64,000 nucleotides of DNA from Anisakis pegreffii (taxonomy: Eukaryota > Nematoda > Chromadorea > Rhabditida > Anisakidae): assembly GCA_035041965.1 (NCBI GenBank), contig JAPYMA010000049.1, positions 62,001 through 126,000 on the forward strand, given 5' to 3'. Below the pieces are notes generated by a model. It was not told the origin of the DNA and ran no database searches. It saw only the letters and a program-made list of their open reading frames with translations. Position numbers and translations under genes: made by a program. Shown here piece by piece: positions 51,148-64,000 of the stretch; position 1 is the stretch's first letter, and each line of letters opens with the position of its first letter.

Positions 51148-51342
51148 ATGTATGTTGTTATTGTCCTTCTCTTCGGTCATTACTGTCCTTTTATCATCTT
51201 ATTCACTCCGAAACATCTTCCAGCCATCTCAGAAGTTATTCGTTACATTTCTTCAGTCTGTGCATTAGCAGGTTGTGTGGTAGTTTCTCTTGTTGTTGTC
51301 ATTATTATTATTACCATTTTACGATCCATATTATTGCTATGA
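51148..51342 (+). CDS. possible small two-TM protein or exon (unrecognised)
   Basis: The frame from ATG 51148 to stop gives 64 residues with two hydrophobic segments, YVVIVLLFGHYCPFIILF and ALAGCVVVSLVVVIIIITIL, separated by a short polar loop (TPKHLPAISEVIRYI). It may be a stand-alone small protein, an exon of a larger gene, or a chance product of T-rich sequence. No family recognised and no clear splice partner. Confidence 0.2.
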   Translation: MYVVIVLLFGHYCPFIILFTPKHLPAISEVIRYISSVCALAGCVVVSLVVVIIIITILRSILLL

Positions 51343-51777
51343 TCAATAATTTTATGTCACTTCTTCTACATTTGATCATCTATGATCTTCTCTCATTCTA
51401 GAAGTGCAGTGCAGCAGGCTACTAAATATTCGTGTTCAATTAGCGTCCTGCATAATTACATTCGAAGACACCTTATGGTCACCACTCTATCGATTAGTCT
51501 ACCACAAGTTCGTTCCAAAAAAAAAAGAGTCAGTTAGACAAATTTTTGGAATGAAATTAATGGTACTTACAATTAATAATTTCCCTCTCCCTCTTTTCTT
51601 AGATATTCCCATCCAGTAAAACGTCTAATCAGAATTTCAGAACAGTCCTTTCTATAGTACATTTTAGCGTATATAAGTGCTTTTAATTCATAAATAATTT
51701 AATAATGAAATCGTTGCCTGAATAAGAAACTATTCATAGAGGTTTCATTGGGATAAAATCTATTTTTGCGTTATACT

Positions 51778-52739
51778 CTATATTGGATGTAGAAGAAATT
51801 TCTCGGACAGTCGGACCCGAAATTTCAAAATTTCACAACTCGGCTCAAAATCAACCTTTTTACTAAAATAAAAATTGTTCATCTCCGCACAACGTTGCCA
51901 ACGCAAAACCAAGGCTTTTATCCCTGTGGCATAGAAACCGGGGTCTATGGAATCAAAAAATCGACGGACTTCGGCTTTTAGTACTGTCTCATTTGGGAAT
52001 TTTCTCCCACGCAGGAGAAGTTCCAGGTTTTTGAACTGTTGGGAGGGGTCCGGAGAATGAGGCGCGTGAGGCAGAATCTCGAAATCCAATTGATGAATTT
52101 TTGTAACGTTGTCGATGCAACGTGTGGTCTAGCGTTATCCTGTAAAAGGATCGGACCACTTCTACTCATCAATGCTGGCCCTATTCTCAACAGCTGATCC
52201 CTTGCCACCTCAAGTGTATGAGAGTAGTATTCGACGTCAATAGTTTGCCGACGTTCAAGGAATTCGAAATGCGTCACGCCGGTAGTACACCAGAAAACGA
52301 TGAACATGATTTTTTGTGGGCGCAGTTTCAGTTTCGGCATCATTTTTAGTGGCACACCAACGTCCAGCCGTTGAGCAGACCTCCGCCGATTATCATATTC
52401 AATCCACTTTTCATCCACAGTAACAATTCGGTCAACGAATGGGTCATTGCTGTTTCTGAGTGCAATGAAGAACAAATTTCCAAGCATCTGAACTGCTGCG
52501 CCTCGTCGAACTCATGTGGAATTCACCGTCCAACTTCTTGATCCCACCAATCTGCCGTAGGTGGGTTCATCTCAGAGGTTCACTTCTCCGGCAGCGAACT
52601 TCTTGAACCAATTCCCAACTGTCTGTTTGGAAGTGATTCCTTCACCAAATGCTTTTTTAATGTTAGCCGTCGCCTATCTACTTAAACGACCAAGTTTGAA
52701 CTCATAAAGCATGATTCCGCGAATTATTTTCTTATCCAT
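51778..52739 (-). pseudogene. mariner transposase, frameshifted
   Basis: Minus-strand remnant of a mariner (Tc1/mariner superfamily, D,D34D type) transposase. The N-terminal helix-turn-helix part (start MDKKIIRGIMLYEF near 52739) is broken by stop codons. The catalytic part keeps VTVDEKWIEYDNRRR (first Asp), ILLQDNARPHVA (second Asp) and, after a frame change near 52000-52090, HSPDPS (third Asp) and DPGFYATGIKALVLRW. The frame change separates the second and third catalytic residues, so no active enzyme is expected. Family length is about 340 residues, and the remnant spans roughly 320 codons. Candidate inverted ends CTATTTTTGCGTTAT (51760) and CTATTTTCTGCGCTATC (minus strand from 52822) would bound an element of about 1.1 kb. 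Confidence 0.92.
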
Positions 52740-52839
52740 AGCTTGGATTCAATGCTCCTGAAGTCCCCAAATTGAAAGAATGGAAACCAAATATGGGTAT
52801 ATTCAGATAGCGCAGAAAATAGTCTACCAAACGACACGT

Positions 52840-55800
52840 AATACATCAATTCTACGATGAAATGTTCCATTGTAGAGTTTTATCAGTTTGCCTGCGTAAC
52901 TGCCCGAGTACTTTCTTCTATACCTGGTATCTTTATTACACCCTGAAGTTTTATTAGCAAATGTTAAACGTTAAATTCAGCTAACGATATTTTGCCATTA
53001 ATGATCAAAACAGTCAAATGAATCGTGATGTAATAGCTTTACAAAGACTGATATTCGATTGAATATGTGCACAATTTGAAAAGGTGTTATCAATTATTTA
53101 TCTGCGTTTCATTCTGCACATATTAAGCTCACAGTGTAAAAAGCAGACACTCGAAATGTTTCAACTGAAAACTGTTTTGTGGTATGCATACATTCATGAA
53201 AAACGAATATATGTATTTATTATTAAACTCTGGCAAAAAACGCACCTTCCATCTGAACGTATGAATATGGGGTGACTAATCTATCCTAACTTTTATCACC
53301 ATCATTATCATTCCATCCTCGGTCACTCGGCCCTTGCAGTTGTCTACGTCAATGTCAGGTGATCATCTATACGGCTGACCATCATATTTCATTCCATCTC
53401 ATATATCAACAAGTTCGTTCCTATTCACATTCTCACTGCAAAGCTTTGTATTCTATTAGCGTACTATCTTGTCGCTAAAATATTTAATTGAATTTCATTA
53501 ATATTCATTCAGCTCAATTGAGTACCTCAATGAACTTGAATACAAGCATATCTATACCAGTCATTTCCAATTCATTTAAAAAACGTCGCATCAATGATTG
53601 CTGCAAAAAATACTCCAACTGTACGTTTTCTCACGGAAGCAATTTGCTGATCATGTTTCAATATTTGATATGCTGCGTATTTACCTAATTATTTGTGGCA
53701 GATGCTTGGGGAGCTTCTTGTTGATCGAATAATATTCATTCATTTCATTGAGTTATGAATTTGATTATTTCGCATGAATCGATCGTATTTCTACTGTTGA
53801 ATAGGTTCATCTCGGTTCAATCAATTTCGATGTGTTTTGCTCGTATTCATCATCACCATATTCATCTCCATGCAATCCAACAAAAACCACCTTATTCACA
53901 CATCATTCCCAGTGTTCTTTCGTTAGAAAATTCGTTATTTCAGCCTAAATAGTTCGGCGTTTCTCATTCATTTCCTCAAGCTCACGGTGTACAACGTTCA
54001 TTATTATTGGTGTTTTTTGCTGTTATAGCTGCTGGTTCCATTAGTCCAATTAAAGAAATAATCACTCCTCAATTTCACGTTCAACTCGGAAAACTGTCAC
54101 CGATGAATATTTTTTGTTGTGCATCACCAGCTGAAGTTGCACATTCAACTTTTGTATTCTCTCTTGCAGAAATTTGTCACTGTCGAAGCAAATGCAAACA
54201 TAGCTCAATATCAAATCAAGATCATGCCATTTCTGTCAACTTAGGTATTGCTTCAACAGTCCAGTATATCCTCCTTTTGAAAGTCAGATACAGTGCATGC
54301 AAAAGTGAGTATCTGTGATGAATCGAGGATAAATGCGTTTGTGAAATGAATGCGAACGCACAAAATGAATGATAGAATGAAATCATAAGTGTTGTACTTA
54401 ACCAATCCCTTTGCCTTATTCCACATCCTATATAATACAATTAAAGAGCCTCTGAAGTGTTTATTCAGTCAGTTCCTATTTCAATACTTAATATATATTA
54501 TATATCACTACGTGCCCTTCAATCTTGTTCTAATATGTGCAAAATTCGATCTACCTTATCGTTTTTAATTGTTTGTTTCGATGAAATGTTCGATGAAATC
54601 AAGAATATTGCACTTATCATTCTTTCTTACGTGTTTTTTGGATCTTTAGACTGATTCTCGAAAAATGGATAACTGACTCGTATTTGACTCATAATGGAAA
54701 AATAAATGTTCGAAGTTCGTTAAAGGATTATATTGGATTGTTGGGTGATGGTTGAATTATCAAAATTTTAAAAGCTTAGAGCACCAGACACTTGTGTTCT
54801 AGGTGTCTATTCGTTAAAAACTGTAGTCGTAATTAGTATGTTGCGGAAACTGAAAAAAAGTCGGGGATGAAATTTCGCGGATGAAGCGAGTCGCCGATGC
54901 CTACAACGCATTAATCGTAATGACGTTATACGAATCAGTAAATGATGCAATAAAAAGTCATAAGTGGATTGTAGAGTAAAGATGCGTTGAGCGATGAGGA
55001 TTTCGATTTTTTTGTTTGCAACTTGGACGGTGGAACGTGTGTGTACAATACTCATACAGGGCGATACAAATGCGAATCGAACCATTATTTCACTTCTGAA
55101 CGGTTGGTTTGCATTTTTTTGTTAGCCTCAAGAAAGAAAGCTCGTTTTTAACGTTAACGAATTGGACAACTCACTTTCATCGATCATAACATATGCTTCA
55201 ACAGCACTCATTTGAAACAGAGGCATATCGCATAAATTCTTCTTGCAGTTAAACTTTCTCCCATTCGGCGATTAACGGTTCGAGTTTATGCTCTTCTTCG
55301 ATCTGTTTCATATTGCATATTCGTCAGTGAGTTAGATTCCTAGAAAGCGCCACAAATGGCCAACAATGCTTCCTCTTGAATTGACTTTCTCAAGCAATGT
55401 GTATATGCTCCGCTTTCTTAAATCTTCCTTCCTCGAGTAGACCCTCGTAAAAGATTTCAGTCACTCAAACACTAAATCCGTTCACGAATTTGTAACAATT
55501 TGTCGGGAACAACTTCCAAAAGCTTCTCCAAATTTTTTCATATTAGCCGAATTATTCAGTATCAACCGAATTATTCAGTTGCCTTATTTGCATGCTTTTG
55601 CTCATAATCATTAACCCCTTTTTCGCCGTCAAAGTTATGTGAAATCAGTACCTTCCATCTTTTGAAGAGTCGCTGCTAAGTGTTGGATTCATAAGCAGAG
55701 AAATACAGTGTATCAATGTAGTGAAGTGTTCATGTATAACATATTTATTCATGTATATATTATGCATTAGAAAATGAGTAGTGTGCACACATTCTGATGG

Positions 55801-56855
55801 CGTCTTCTACCATTTTGTGCCACCGGTTTTTATTCATATGATACCGCCACCGTTGTGTCTCTTATCTATCGAACCTTTTCATTCATTCCCTCTTTCTCTT
55901 CAGTATTTTTATCGACACCTTTTTATCAATGTACCAACGTGTAAAATCAAACGTTTCGCAAACAAACCATCTGAACATTATAACATTTACATACCTAACC
56001 ACCAATATCAAAACATCAAATACGTTAACATATGCTCCTTTCTATTAATGCATTTCCTGAATGTGATAGGAGATCCTCAGAACATTCATCTAACCCTCAT
56101 AATGCATATCTGTTTTTCCACAAAGCGGTCATATGACTTGTATTTTGTATGTGACTGAATATTGATTTCGATATTCGTCAGTTAAGCTTATTACAGTTAT
56201 TATTATCAGTTGCTTTAGATTATACTTAACTTTCGTTATGCATTTGAATAAGAGTTGACATCGAAATCTTAAAGTCAACGGTGTGTCGACAAAAATGCAT
56301 GTGAAGCCCGTTTTCAATGTGTGGAAAATGAATACGCAAGCAATCTCAAAAAAAATCTATTCAGTGAAACGTTGTTAAATTTCAAATTTCCTTCGTATTG
56401 AATAAATTCCTCCCTTCAATTCTGTTTTCCTCATAATATCTGTCATCCACTAACCAACAACAAGAAATCAGCATCGTTTGTGTATCGAATAAGGACATAC
56501 ATTCATTTGTGTGTTGACATATAATTCGTGCTGTAGAGTCAAGGTCAGCTAAGTGCAACCCAAACATCATGTATATGTCACTCAAAAAGTGTATGTTGCA
56601 TTTGCAACTGTATTGAGGTATCATCGTTTTTGTTTGTAATTTCGTGAAATTGCTATTACATCTCATAATCAGAAACGTTAAACAGCAAACTCACAGATCA
56701 TCGATTAATATTATAGCTGGGGAATGATGGCCCACAAGAGAAAGAAGTTTTTTAAATGGAAAATAGGGGAGGATATAACCTAATTCTGTCATCGAAACGT
56801 AAAGCTGTTTAAGTTTCAAAGTATACCTTAAAATCTTGAAACTTTATAAGATTTA
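52840..56855. other. no gene recognised; may hold semaphorin 5' exon(s)
   Basis: Unassigned region upstream of the semaphorin. A signal-peptide-like stretch (LLLVFFAVIAAGSISP) is encoded near 54001-54048 without an in-frame ATG, and a good donor (AAAA|GTGAGT) is at about 54304. I could not connect these to the semaphorin. Confidence 0.35.
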
Positions 56856-56863
56856 GTGTCAAG

Positions 56864-57090
56864 TAGTGTTCATCGGAGAGCAATTTTTTGCACGGGGGGT
56901 CCCCGCGGGGACTAAATTGGACCGGGGGGTCCCCGCGAGGAGTAAATTGGACGGGAGGGGTCCCCGCGGGGAGTAAATTGGACGGGAGGGGTCCCGCAAA
57001 AAAATCGGGAAGTAAATTGCGCGGGGGGGAGCGCTCCCTGCGTTCCCCGCCGAGGTCCCCGACGGGGACCCTGTTCCCCGACGAACACTA
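56864..57090 (-). mobile_element. short GC-rich hAT-like element, 227 bp
   Basis: Ends TAGTGTTCATCGGAGAGC and (minus strand from 57090) TAGTGTTCGTCGGGGAAC. Flanking 8-mers GTGTCAAG (56856-56863) and GTGTTAAG (57091-57098) match at seven of eight bases. The interior has three to four units of about 28 bases built on GGGGTCCCCGCGGGGAGTAA followed by ATTGGACGG. The minus strand aligns with the left arm of the element at 14236 (GGAGCGCTCCCCCCGCGCAA block). Confidence 0.78.
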
Positions 57091-57464
57091 GTGTTAAGTC
57101 ATTATCATCACCATCATCATAACTAAATTCAGACTTGAATGAGTTCGTGCGCAAGATATCCTCAGATTTTGAAGCAATTACAAGTACTTAATTGTGATCA
57201 GGGCTGAAAATTTCGAGGGGACGAAGTGAAATTTGGAGATAGGGAGGCAACCTATACTGTTTCATTCCATTGAATGGTTACGAATCTAGTAATGAGGGAC
57301 TACAAATTTGTCAAGTGATTAGATGAAGAAGGGAAATGAATAAGCATGCAGATGAACGCATTTCTGAATTTTTAACTGATCTAAATGGATTAAAATAATC
57401 CTAGCAAGAAATCCAAGTTGATCATCAAATTCATTTTAATACAATGCTTTTGTTTCACTTCCAG

Positions 57465-60400
57465 ATGAATCAATGTTTCGATTTGGGAATGATACAACTG
57501 TCGATTATTTCCGTTTACTTGATTTAGATGGAGAACATCTCCTGATCGGTGCGAGGTACGATTTTTCGCTTCTCTTTTGGTTTTCGTTTCGAGTGGGTTT
57601 CCTTATGAGACCTAAATGTTTGACTCATAGATTTTGTACACATCATACCAAATTGCAGAAATGAGATTATTCGCAGATCATTTATAACACTGTTGAACGC
57701 TCACAGTGAATGTATAAGATCTCTCAAACAACAAATATAACGATGAAATTTTAGGGACGTTGTTTATAATGTGAGCATACAGACGTTCAAGGAAACACAA
57801 TCCATCAAATGGCCTTCCAAAAAGAGTGTCCTTAATGAGTGTCTAATGAAAGGCAAATCGAAGGTATCATCGCTTGTACATCCTAAATATATATGTTAAT
57901 GTAATGTGTATAACGGAATAATTCTCCTTTTGACAGATATCCCTAAAGAACTAAGGAAGATTGTATCTCTCTGAATGGACCCTTCTCTTGAATAGACCGT
58001 ATCCGCAAATAAAATTTCTCTCACTCAAAAACTCAGTTCGCGTAATTTTATGCTGAAAACACGTTCGAGATGGCTCTCCGAAGTGATTTGGACGAGCTGT
58101 GGTACTGAAGGTGCAAAAAATCATGGGCTAATGCATAAAGTGATCGTTTGAGTGGATGAAGATTTTTTCGAGGGAATGTATTAGAAAGGCATGAAATGTA
58201 TGCATGAGGCACGTACTCCTCCGAAATTTTTTTGGGATTGTATGTTCAAAAGGATCTATTGAGTCGGAGATATTGTTCAAGGATATATATTAAATTTATC
58301 TGATGTGTCCATAATCCAAAATTCTATCGTTAGAAAATTATATTTTGAGGACGCATGCCACAATTTTGTACGAGTGTTAGCTAAGGACGACCGCTCATCA
58401 GGTATTTTGGTTTGCGGCACAAATGCATTTCAACCAATGTGTCGACAGTATGATCGTGAGAAATATGGCGAGTATAGACAAACCGCCGAATTTTCGGGTC
58501 TTGGCATCGCTCCTTATGATCCGAATTATAATTCAACATTTTTGAGGGATGGCGACTTTCTGTATGCCGGCACAGGTACTTGCATTCAGCTGTGTCATTA
58601 TGACAAATACACGGCAAAAAGCCTTCACTGAAAATGCGCGTACTCATAAGTACCACATGTTATGCTGAGAAATGCCATGAAGCGAACTGCTGAATTGACA
58701 AACAAAAAACCATACGGATCAGCGTCTTGAAGTGGAAAGCTTGCTTCTGTTCCCGGGAGTATCTTTTTTGTTTCGTTCTCAGTGCTGATAATTTTTCATT
58801 CTCTCTGAGGGCAGATTTAATTCCGGAGATGAGCTCTTCTATCACCGAACTGACAGTCATGATTGCAGTGTCTGATTTTTCTGGTGCTGATCCTCTGATT
58901 CATCGTCGCAACGTCAGTAAATTGATCGAGTTGGGTATTAGGACTGAACGTAATGATGTGAAATTCCTCAATGAACCACAATTTGCAGGGTCGTTCAGAG
59001 ATGAAAAGGTTCAGATTTCATAAAAAATTCTGTCATCAATAGGTATGCCGCAAAATCTTTTTTCTCTAAATCGATCAAAGTATCATTCAATCCACTTATG
59101 TGTGAATATGTTTTGAGAATGTCAAATCCCTCCTTTACAGAGTAATACATACGCCAGTTTATAACACACAATGCTAAAATTGTAGTCATATGGCGGCAAT
59201 CTAAGAACAAATGAATATGTCCAATTCGTATCATCTGAATCGTGACTATATTTGAATTATTTTCAGTATGTCTACCTGTGGTTCCATGAACAAGCAGGTG
59301 AATCTGACAGTTGTAATCGTGTTATTTATTCACGGGTTGCGCGTTTATGCCGATCGGACTTGGGTGGGCCCAGGCCATATTCGAATGAGTGGACATCGTT
59401 TATTAAAGCCCGATTGAACTGTTCAATCCCGGGTGATTATCCCTTCTATTTTGATCAGGTCACTATCTTTTCTTATTCCATATTTAGATTCTTGTATCGA
59501 AATTCCCATTATCTTCATTACTGTTACTTTATCTCTTTCATGAAACACCAATGTTGAATTACTTCCATACTAGGGTAATGCGAGTAGTTCGCACGGTTTT
59601 CCAATGCAATACATAGTGACGCAATAGTCTCTCAACATTACTTTTACTTTGTTGCAGATCGAAGCAATTGCACCACCTGTTTCTGGGCGTTATTCGGCGA
59701 AAGACGAAAATGCGCATTTAGTTTATGCGGTCTTTCGAAGTCCTTTAGCTGGGGTGTCCGCATCGGCAGTTTGCGCTTTCGATTTGACGCAAATAACGAA
59801 GGTTTTCGCCAGGTCACCGTATCAGAATCAAGCAAATCCACACACTTCATGGAGCAGTACGCGTAACACCGCACAACCGAAACACAGACCCGGTCAGCAT
59901 AAGTATTTGTTTACCGTGATCATTTTGCTTATAAACTTTTCGGCAGCGTGATATTTTACATTCATAATAGTTTTCAAAGTGTTCGGAACGATTTGCTGCA
60001 CGAGAGTATTTGTTGATAGTGATAAGTTTTGTTTTTTTGCAGGGACCTGTGTAAAGGACTCACGCACGCTGAGCGAAGAAGCCGTAGCGTATGCACGATC
60101 GAGTCCTTTAGTTCAAGAGTCCGTACATAACTATTTTGGCGCTCCATTGTCTATTCATTCGGGTATTGATCATTTCACGCAAATCGCTATCGATCCACAG
60201 GTATTCCTTCCCTGATAGTGAGATAGTTTGAGCTGTTAAAAAAAGACTGCATCACTCTTTGGATCTCTGATTTTAACGGGTTCATGAAATCAGCTCGTTA
60301 TTGTTTGACTCATCAGCTGATTTTTTAGGTATGGGCCTTGGACGGTCGCTTTTACGATGTTGTATTTGTTGGCACTGATCGAGGTAATGTATTCAAACTG

Positions 60401-62658
60401 GTCAATCTGGCTGGAGCCGCTGCAAAAACATTGCATTCCTCGTTTCATATTTATACATTGAAAGTTGCGAATGTTCGTTTCCTTTTCAACTATTAACGAA
60501 TTCTTATTTTGTGCAATGTGCATTCGAGATTGCATTTATGAAGCATGTTTACATGATTAAATTTGTTATATTGAATGTCTGGCTGAGATCCGGGTAGAAG
60601 GCGATCGCTGGAAAGGCGTAGTTCTAACAAGGAATTATTGCTTTTGTGAATATGATCGATAAAGTTGTTTTGCATACGAATTTCATGCACAAAGACGAAT
60701 CTCGTTTACTGATTTTGTCCGTTGGTTATGTCATTTATAAAATCCAATGAAATTCAAGGAGGCTATTCGAAATATGATGCTTTATGAGGGTCCACCGTGC
60801 AAATCGTTGGATTGTGGTGAATCACCGAACTATTTGATAGTGGTTAGTGATAAACACGTTATGCGCGTTCCGACGTCTAAATGCTCAACGTTTGTCACTT
60901 GTGTCGAATGTATCTCACTTCGAGACCCACAGTGTGCTTGGGATGCTGAAACTGCTAAATGTACTTTCGTCGATCAACAATTGCAACATCAGAAATCAGG
61001 GTTCGTTTTCGCTTGATCTCATTTCATACATTTATCCATACACGCATCTGTTTCATGCTGCACTGCAATCAAAGTGCCGATTCAGTTTGAAACATTTTTA
61101 ATTGAAGATGGAGGGGAAAGGGCTCATTCTAACAGTACAGTTATTCAGTATTGAAGTAAGCTTCTCTGAATGTGAAGACTTGACTGGCATTCACGATTGC
61201 AAATGAACGCTCAACCAAAGTAGTGAGCGGATTGGACGCCATGAATGACACCTACTGTACCGTGTATTGAGCTGGATTACCTACGAGACAGAGGGGAAGC
61301 GAGAGAAGAGATAGAGAGAGAGAAAGAAAGAATGAAGAAAAGTGTATGACTATGGCAATTCTTCGAACGATTGCAGTTGAAATTTGGTGAAGGCTTTGTT
61401 TTTGGATCAGATATAAATAAATATATTGAAGGAAGTAAATGAACTGTCAAATTCAAAAGATGAAGCATTAAGAGGAATGATGCTAACTCGACTTATTCAT
61501 TTGGGGGGTATTCATTACCATTATCGTACCATTCTTTCAAATGTTGCAGCCGTTTTAAACAGGACATTGTCGAAGGGAGAGGTGATCAGTTGTGTACGAA
61601 TCTGCTCCGTTCGAGAAATTCTTTGAACGATCAACCTCATCTCTCGAAGATAGGTGAGCTAAACAACCATTCCGTTGATTGCTTCGTAGAAATGATAATG
61701 CGTCAAGGTTCCCATTCATACTGTAAATGAAGCTCTTCCTCTTTTAGTACCAGTCCGCCAGTCCCACTGCGTAATCATTTTTGGCATAGTCTCATTTCAC
61801 CTCTATGAGACATCTTCAGCCTATCCCTTACCGCAATGATACAAATAAATTCTCTTTAAATAACCTTTGAAAGTATGTTTTCCGAGAGGTCCTTTCCAGA
61901 TGCTCCATTAACGTCATCCTTAACGTCCAAAAGCAATAAGAAGGATCATTACTGTGACTGTGGGGAAAAAATCCTGCAGGTGTGCGGTGATGGTTCGGGT
62001 CACCGTGATTCATCTGGGATTTCATCAGGTTTGTTATTCTCAATTTGTTTGAAGTGCCATTCTTCGATCCTCATCCGGTCTAGATTCCATCAACTATTTG
62101 ATTTCGTTGAATTCGTTCGTGTCTAATTGCAGAATCGACAGTATCCTCACCATCGCCATTCAGTACCTTTGTATTGGTTTGTATAGCAGTTGGTCTGATA
62201 AGTTTTTTGTTTGGCTTAATCTCATCTTTCATCTATTCGAAATTTTTCACTTGGTTGAAAAGCAAACAAACTAGCGCACGCTCGTCGTCCTCACCCGCGC
62301 CTCAACCCGTTTATAACGGTTCAACACTGATACGCCCAACTGCTCTGGCAAGTGGTCTTATCAATGCATACGAAGCCACCACTCCAACACCATTAACTAC
62401 AGCACCTAAATTCAATACGTTTGCTCCTCGTCCTCCATCACCCATTTCACTGCAGGTATCATTTTTTATTCCATCCTCAACAGCATTCTTCAGTGTATCG
62501 CTATTTGTTAACTTACGCAGCTGAGTAGAGTGGTTTCTGGAAATTGTATGATAAAGATGGTTTTGCAGGTCGAAGAAGTGGGATCGCCTCAGAGTCGTAT
62601 GGCGTGGGGAACTTCGACATTGCCAAAAGATTACCGGGTCAAACAAATGTATTTGTAG
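57465..62658 (+). CDS. transmembrane semaphorin (class 1, SMP-1/SMP-2 type), 5' end missing
   Basis: Exons 57465-57555, 57755-57863, 58350-58575, 58869-59008, 59267-59458, 59658-59892, 60043-60200, 60329-60463 and 60759-about 61004 encode the Sema domain and a PSI module. Later exons are about 61887-62038, 62133-62455 and 62569-62658. Sema landmarks: LLIGARDVVYNVS, VCGTNAFQPMC, DFSGADPLIHRR, VIYSRVARLCRSDLGG, KARLNCSIPGDYPFYFD, VVFVGTDRGNVFKLVN. PSI: KCSTFVTCVEC, RDPQCAWD. The membrane span is FVLVCIAVGLISFLFGLI, with a cytoplasmic tail ending in TLPKDYRVKQMYL. Such semaphorins are plexin ligands guiding axons and epidermal cell contacts. The first exon (signal peptide) was not found: the exon at 57465 starts in phase 1 and needs an upstream partner. 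The linker between PSI and the span is uncertain; an exon at 61432-61581 (or ending at 61508) is possible. Confidence 0.92.
61290..61340. repeat. GA-rich tract in a semaphorin intron
   Basis: Imperfect (GA)n with GAAAGAAAG extensions between the PSI exon and the presumed linker exon. Confidence 0.8.
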
Positions 62659-64000
62659 TAGTTAGGATCGATGAATTGAAAATGGATTCCGAGTTTAAAT
62701 TTCGCATGAGTGAACAAAATTCATTCAGCACATAGACGTAGAATTGTGAGAAATCAATTACTTGGTATGATTCATATATCAGCTACACAACAATCGTTAT
62801 GAACAAAATTGACTTATGCATTCTTATTTTCCAGTCATTGTATCTCGTAGCAAAGCACTTGAATGAACGGAAAAGATATTCAACTAAAATTGGAAGTACT
62901 TCGATCTCATAGTTAATGCATTTTTGACAAACTGGTAAGAAAGGGCTGAGGAACTAACAAATTTGGCATTGATATGGATTATGAGTTCGTTACTCGATGT
63001 TTTGTTATACAGCTCGATCATGAAGTAGCAAAACTATATTTATGATACAACGTAATAATTGCAATTCTATCGTAGTATCGTTTATTAATATAATATAATA
63101 TGTATATTTTCTTTATAATACTCTGAATGTAACATTCGGTGCAAATACCTACAACTCAAATGCTCATCTTTTTGATGTATACCTTTTTCTTACGCTTTTA
63201 TTCAACTCTTGCAGTTTTTGTTCTGCTTGATTTATCCGTCAGACGGTTTACTTTCGATGTTTTCAGTTAAGCTCTCAGTCTGTGATCTTCTCATTCTTCT
63301 TCATATGAGGATTTTTTCACTTGAACATAAAATATGAATGGGGTTTTATCGCTGCATGTAGCCAGTCTTCATTGTGTTTGATATGTTCAAATCGTGCGCA
63401 AAGATATTGAGACAGGTAGAATGTGTAAATTTCATTGACGCTCTGTTTTGTGAGTATTGATGAATTAATCTTAAAAAGAATTTTATTTTTACCGATAACT
63501 CCGTTCTGTTTTCGTTTCTTGTATTATGCCTTCTGTTCTCCTGTGTTCAATAATTGTGAATGTCAACTGGTGATTATGAATTATTGGAATGGTACTGTTG
63601 GATGGCTGAGCATCACCCAGTAATCGAAGCACAAGCTTTTGTTCTGGCACTGAAACTTTTTACGATCAAATGATGAGATGCGAAGAAAACGCAACAAGTT
63701 TTGAAATTCATTTCAGTCGATCCAAAAACATCATTATTCAAATTGCTATTAGCTGATTTGCACCTTTGCAAAAATAAATGATCATTTCGGTATTTCATGC
63801 TCCATATTGAAAATTCATTTGTATGTATATAAGTATGAGAGTTATCTTTTACGGTTGATTTTTTGTAGTTATATTATATGAATATGTGTTATGGATAAAC
63901 AATGCAACGGATCAACGAAACAACCTCATAATGTTTCATTTCCATTTCGATTCATCTGAATACAGTTTAATGAAAGCCATAATTGCCTGATGTGCAAGCT
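62659..64000. other. no gene recognised
   Basis: Downstream of the semaphorin stop codon. Part is presumably 3' UTR; no nearby AATAAA stood out. Short frames only. Confidence 0.5.

Noticed and set aside
53998..54318. Candidate first exon of the semaphorin (signal-peptide-like LLLVFFAVIAAG)
   Set aside because: No in-frame ATG, and the downstream residues and donor phase do not lead into the Sema exon at 57465.

Overview
The window is animal genomic DNA from a nematode. The evidence is an AT-rich background, short GT-AG introns with TTTCAG-type acceptors, a worm cuticlin (CUT-1 type), a nematode-type class 1 semaphorin, a chondroitin-proteoglycan-like secreted protein, and a decayed mariner transposon. 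I cannot name the species; a parasitic (ascaridoid or spirurid) worm would fit. All gene models below were assembled by eye from splice sites, reading phase and family similarity; no alignment or transcript was available.

Layout. 1-10.2 kb has no gene I can defend. It holds a small hAT-like element (170-578), two near-perfect palindromes (1955-1989, 6557-6611), a minisatellite and fragments of a dispersed repeat. 10.4-11.7 kb (+) is a complete three-exon cuticlin. 13.4-19.8 kb (-) is an eight-exon gene for a secreted cysteine-rich, CPG4-like protein; one intron carries a 1.1 kb GC-rich-armed transposable element with a perfect 8-bp target duplication. 24.8-32.8 kb (+) is a ten-exon gene joining a signal peptide, a lustrin-like Cys module, a Thr/Ser-rich linker and a metallo-beta-lactamase-fold domain whose metal-binding motif is destroyed. 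A separate two-exon four-TM gene (30.4-31.6 kb, same strand) sits inside its largest intron. 34.7-36.8 kb (-) encodes the spliceosomal U2 snRNP A' protein and 37.7-39.1 kb (-) a TMEM222/RTE1-family membrane protein.

39.1-57.4 kb is repeat-dominated: an inverted duplication, a 1.2 kb hAT-like element with 8-bp target duplication, GC-rich blocks, two copies of a 'CAGTGGTTCTC'-ended repeat, long (AT)n tracts and a frameshifted mariner transposase. 57.5-62.7 kb (+) is a transmembrane semaphorin (SMP-1/SMP-2 type) lacking only its first exon(s). The last 1.3 kb appears empty.

The genes do not form a pathway. Several encode secreted or cell-surface proteins (cuticle, extracellular matrix, axon/epidermal guidance), while U2A' is nuclear splicing machinery. 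The most unusual items are the apparently metal-free lactamase-fold protein with its nested gene and the GC-rich 8-bp-TSD transposon family.
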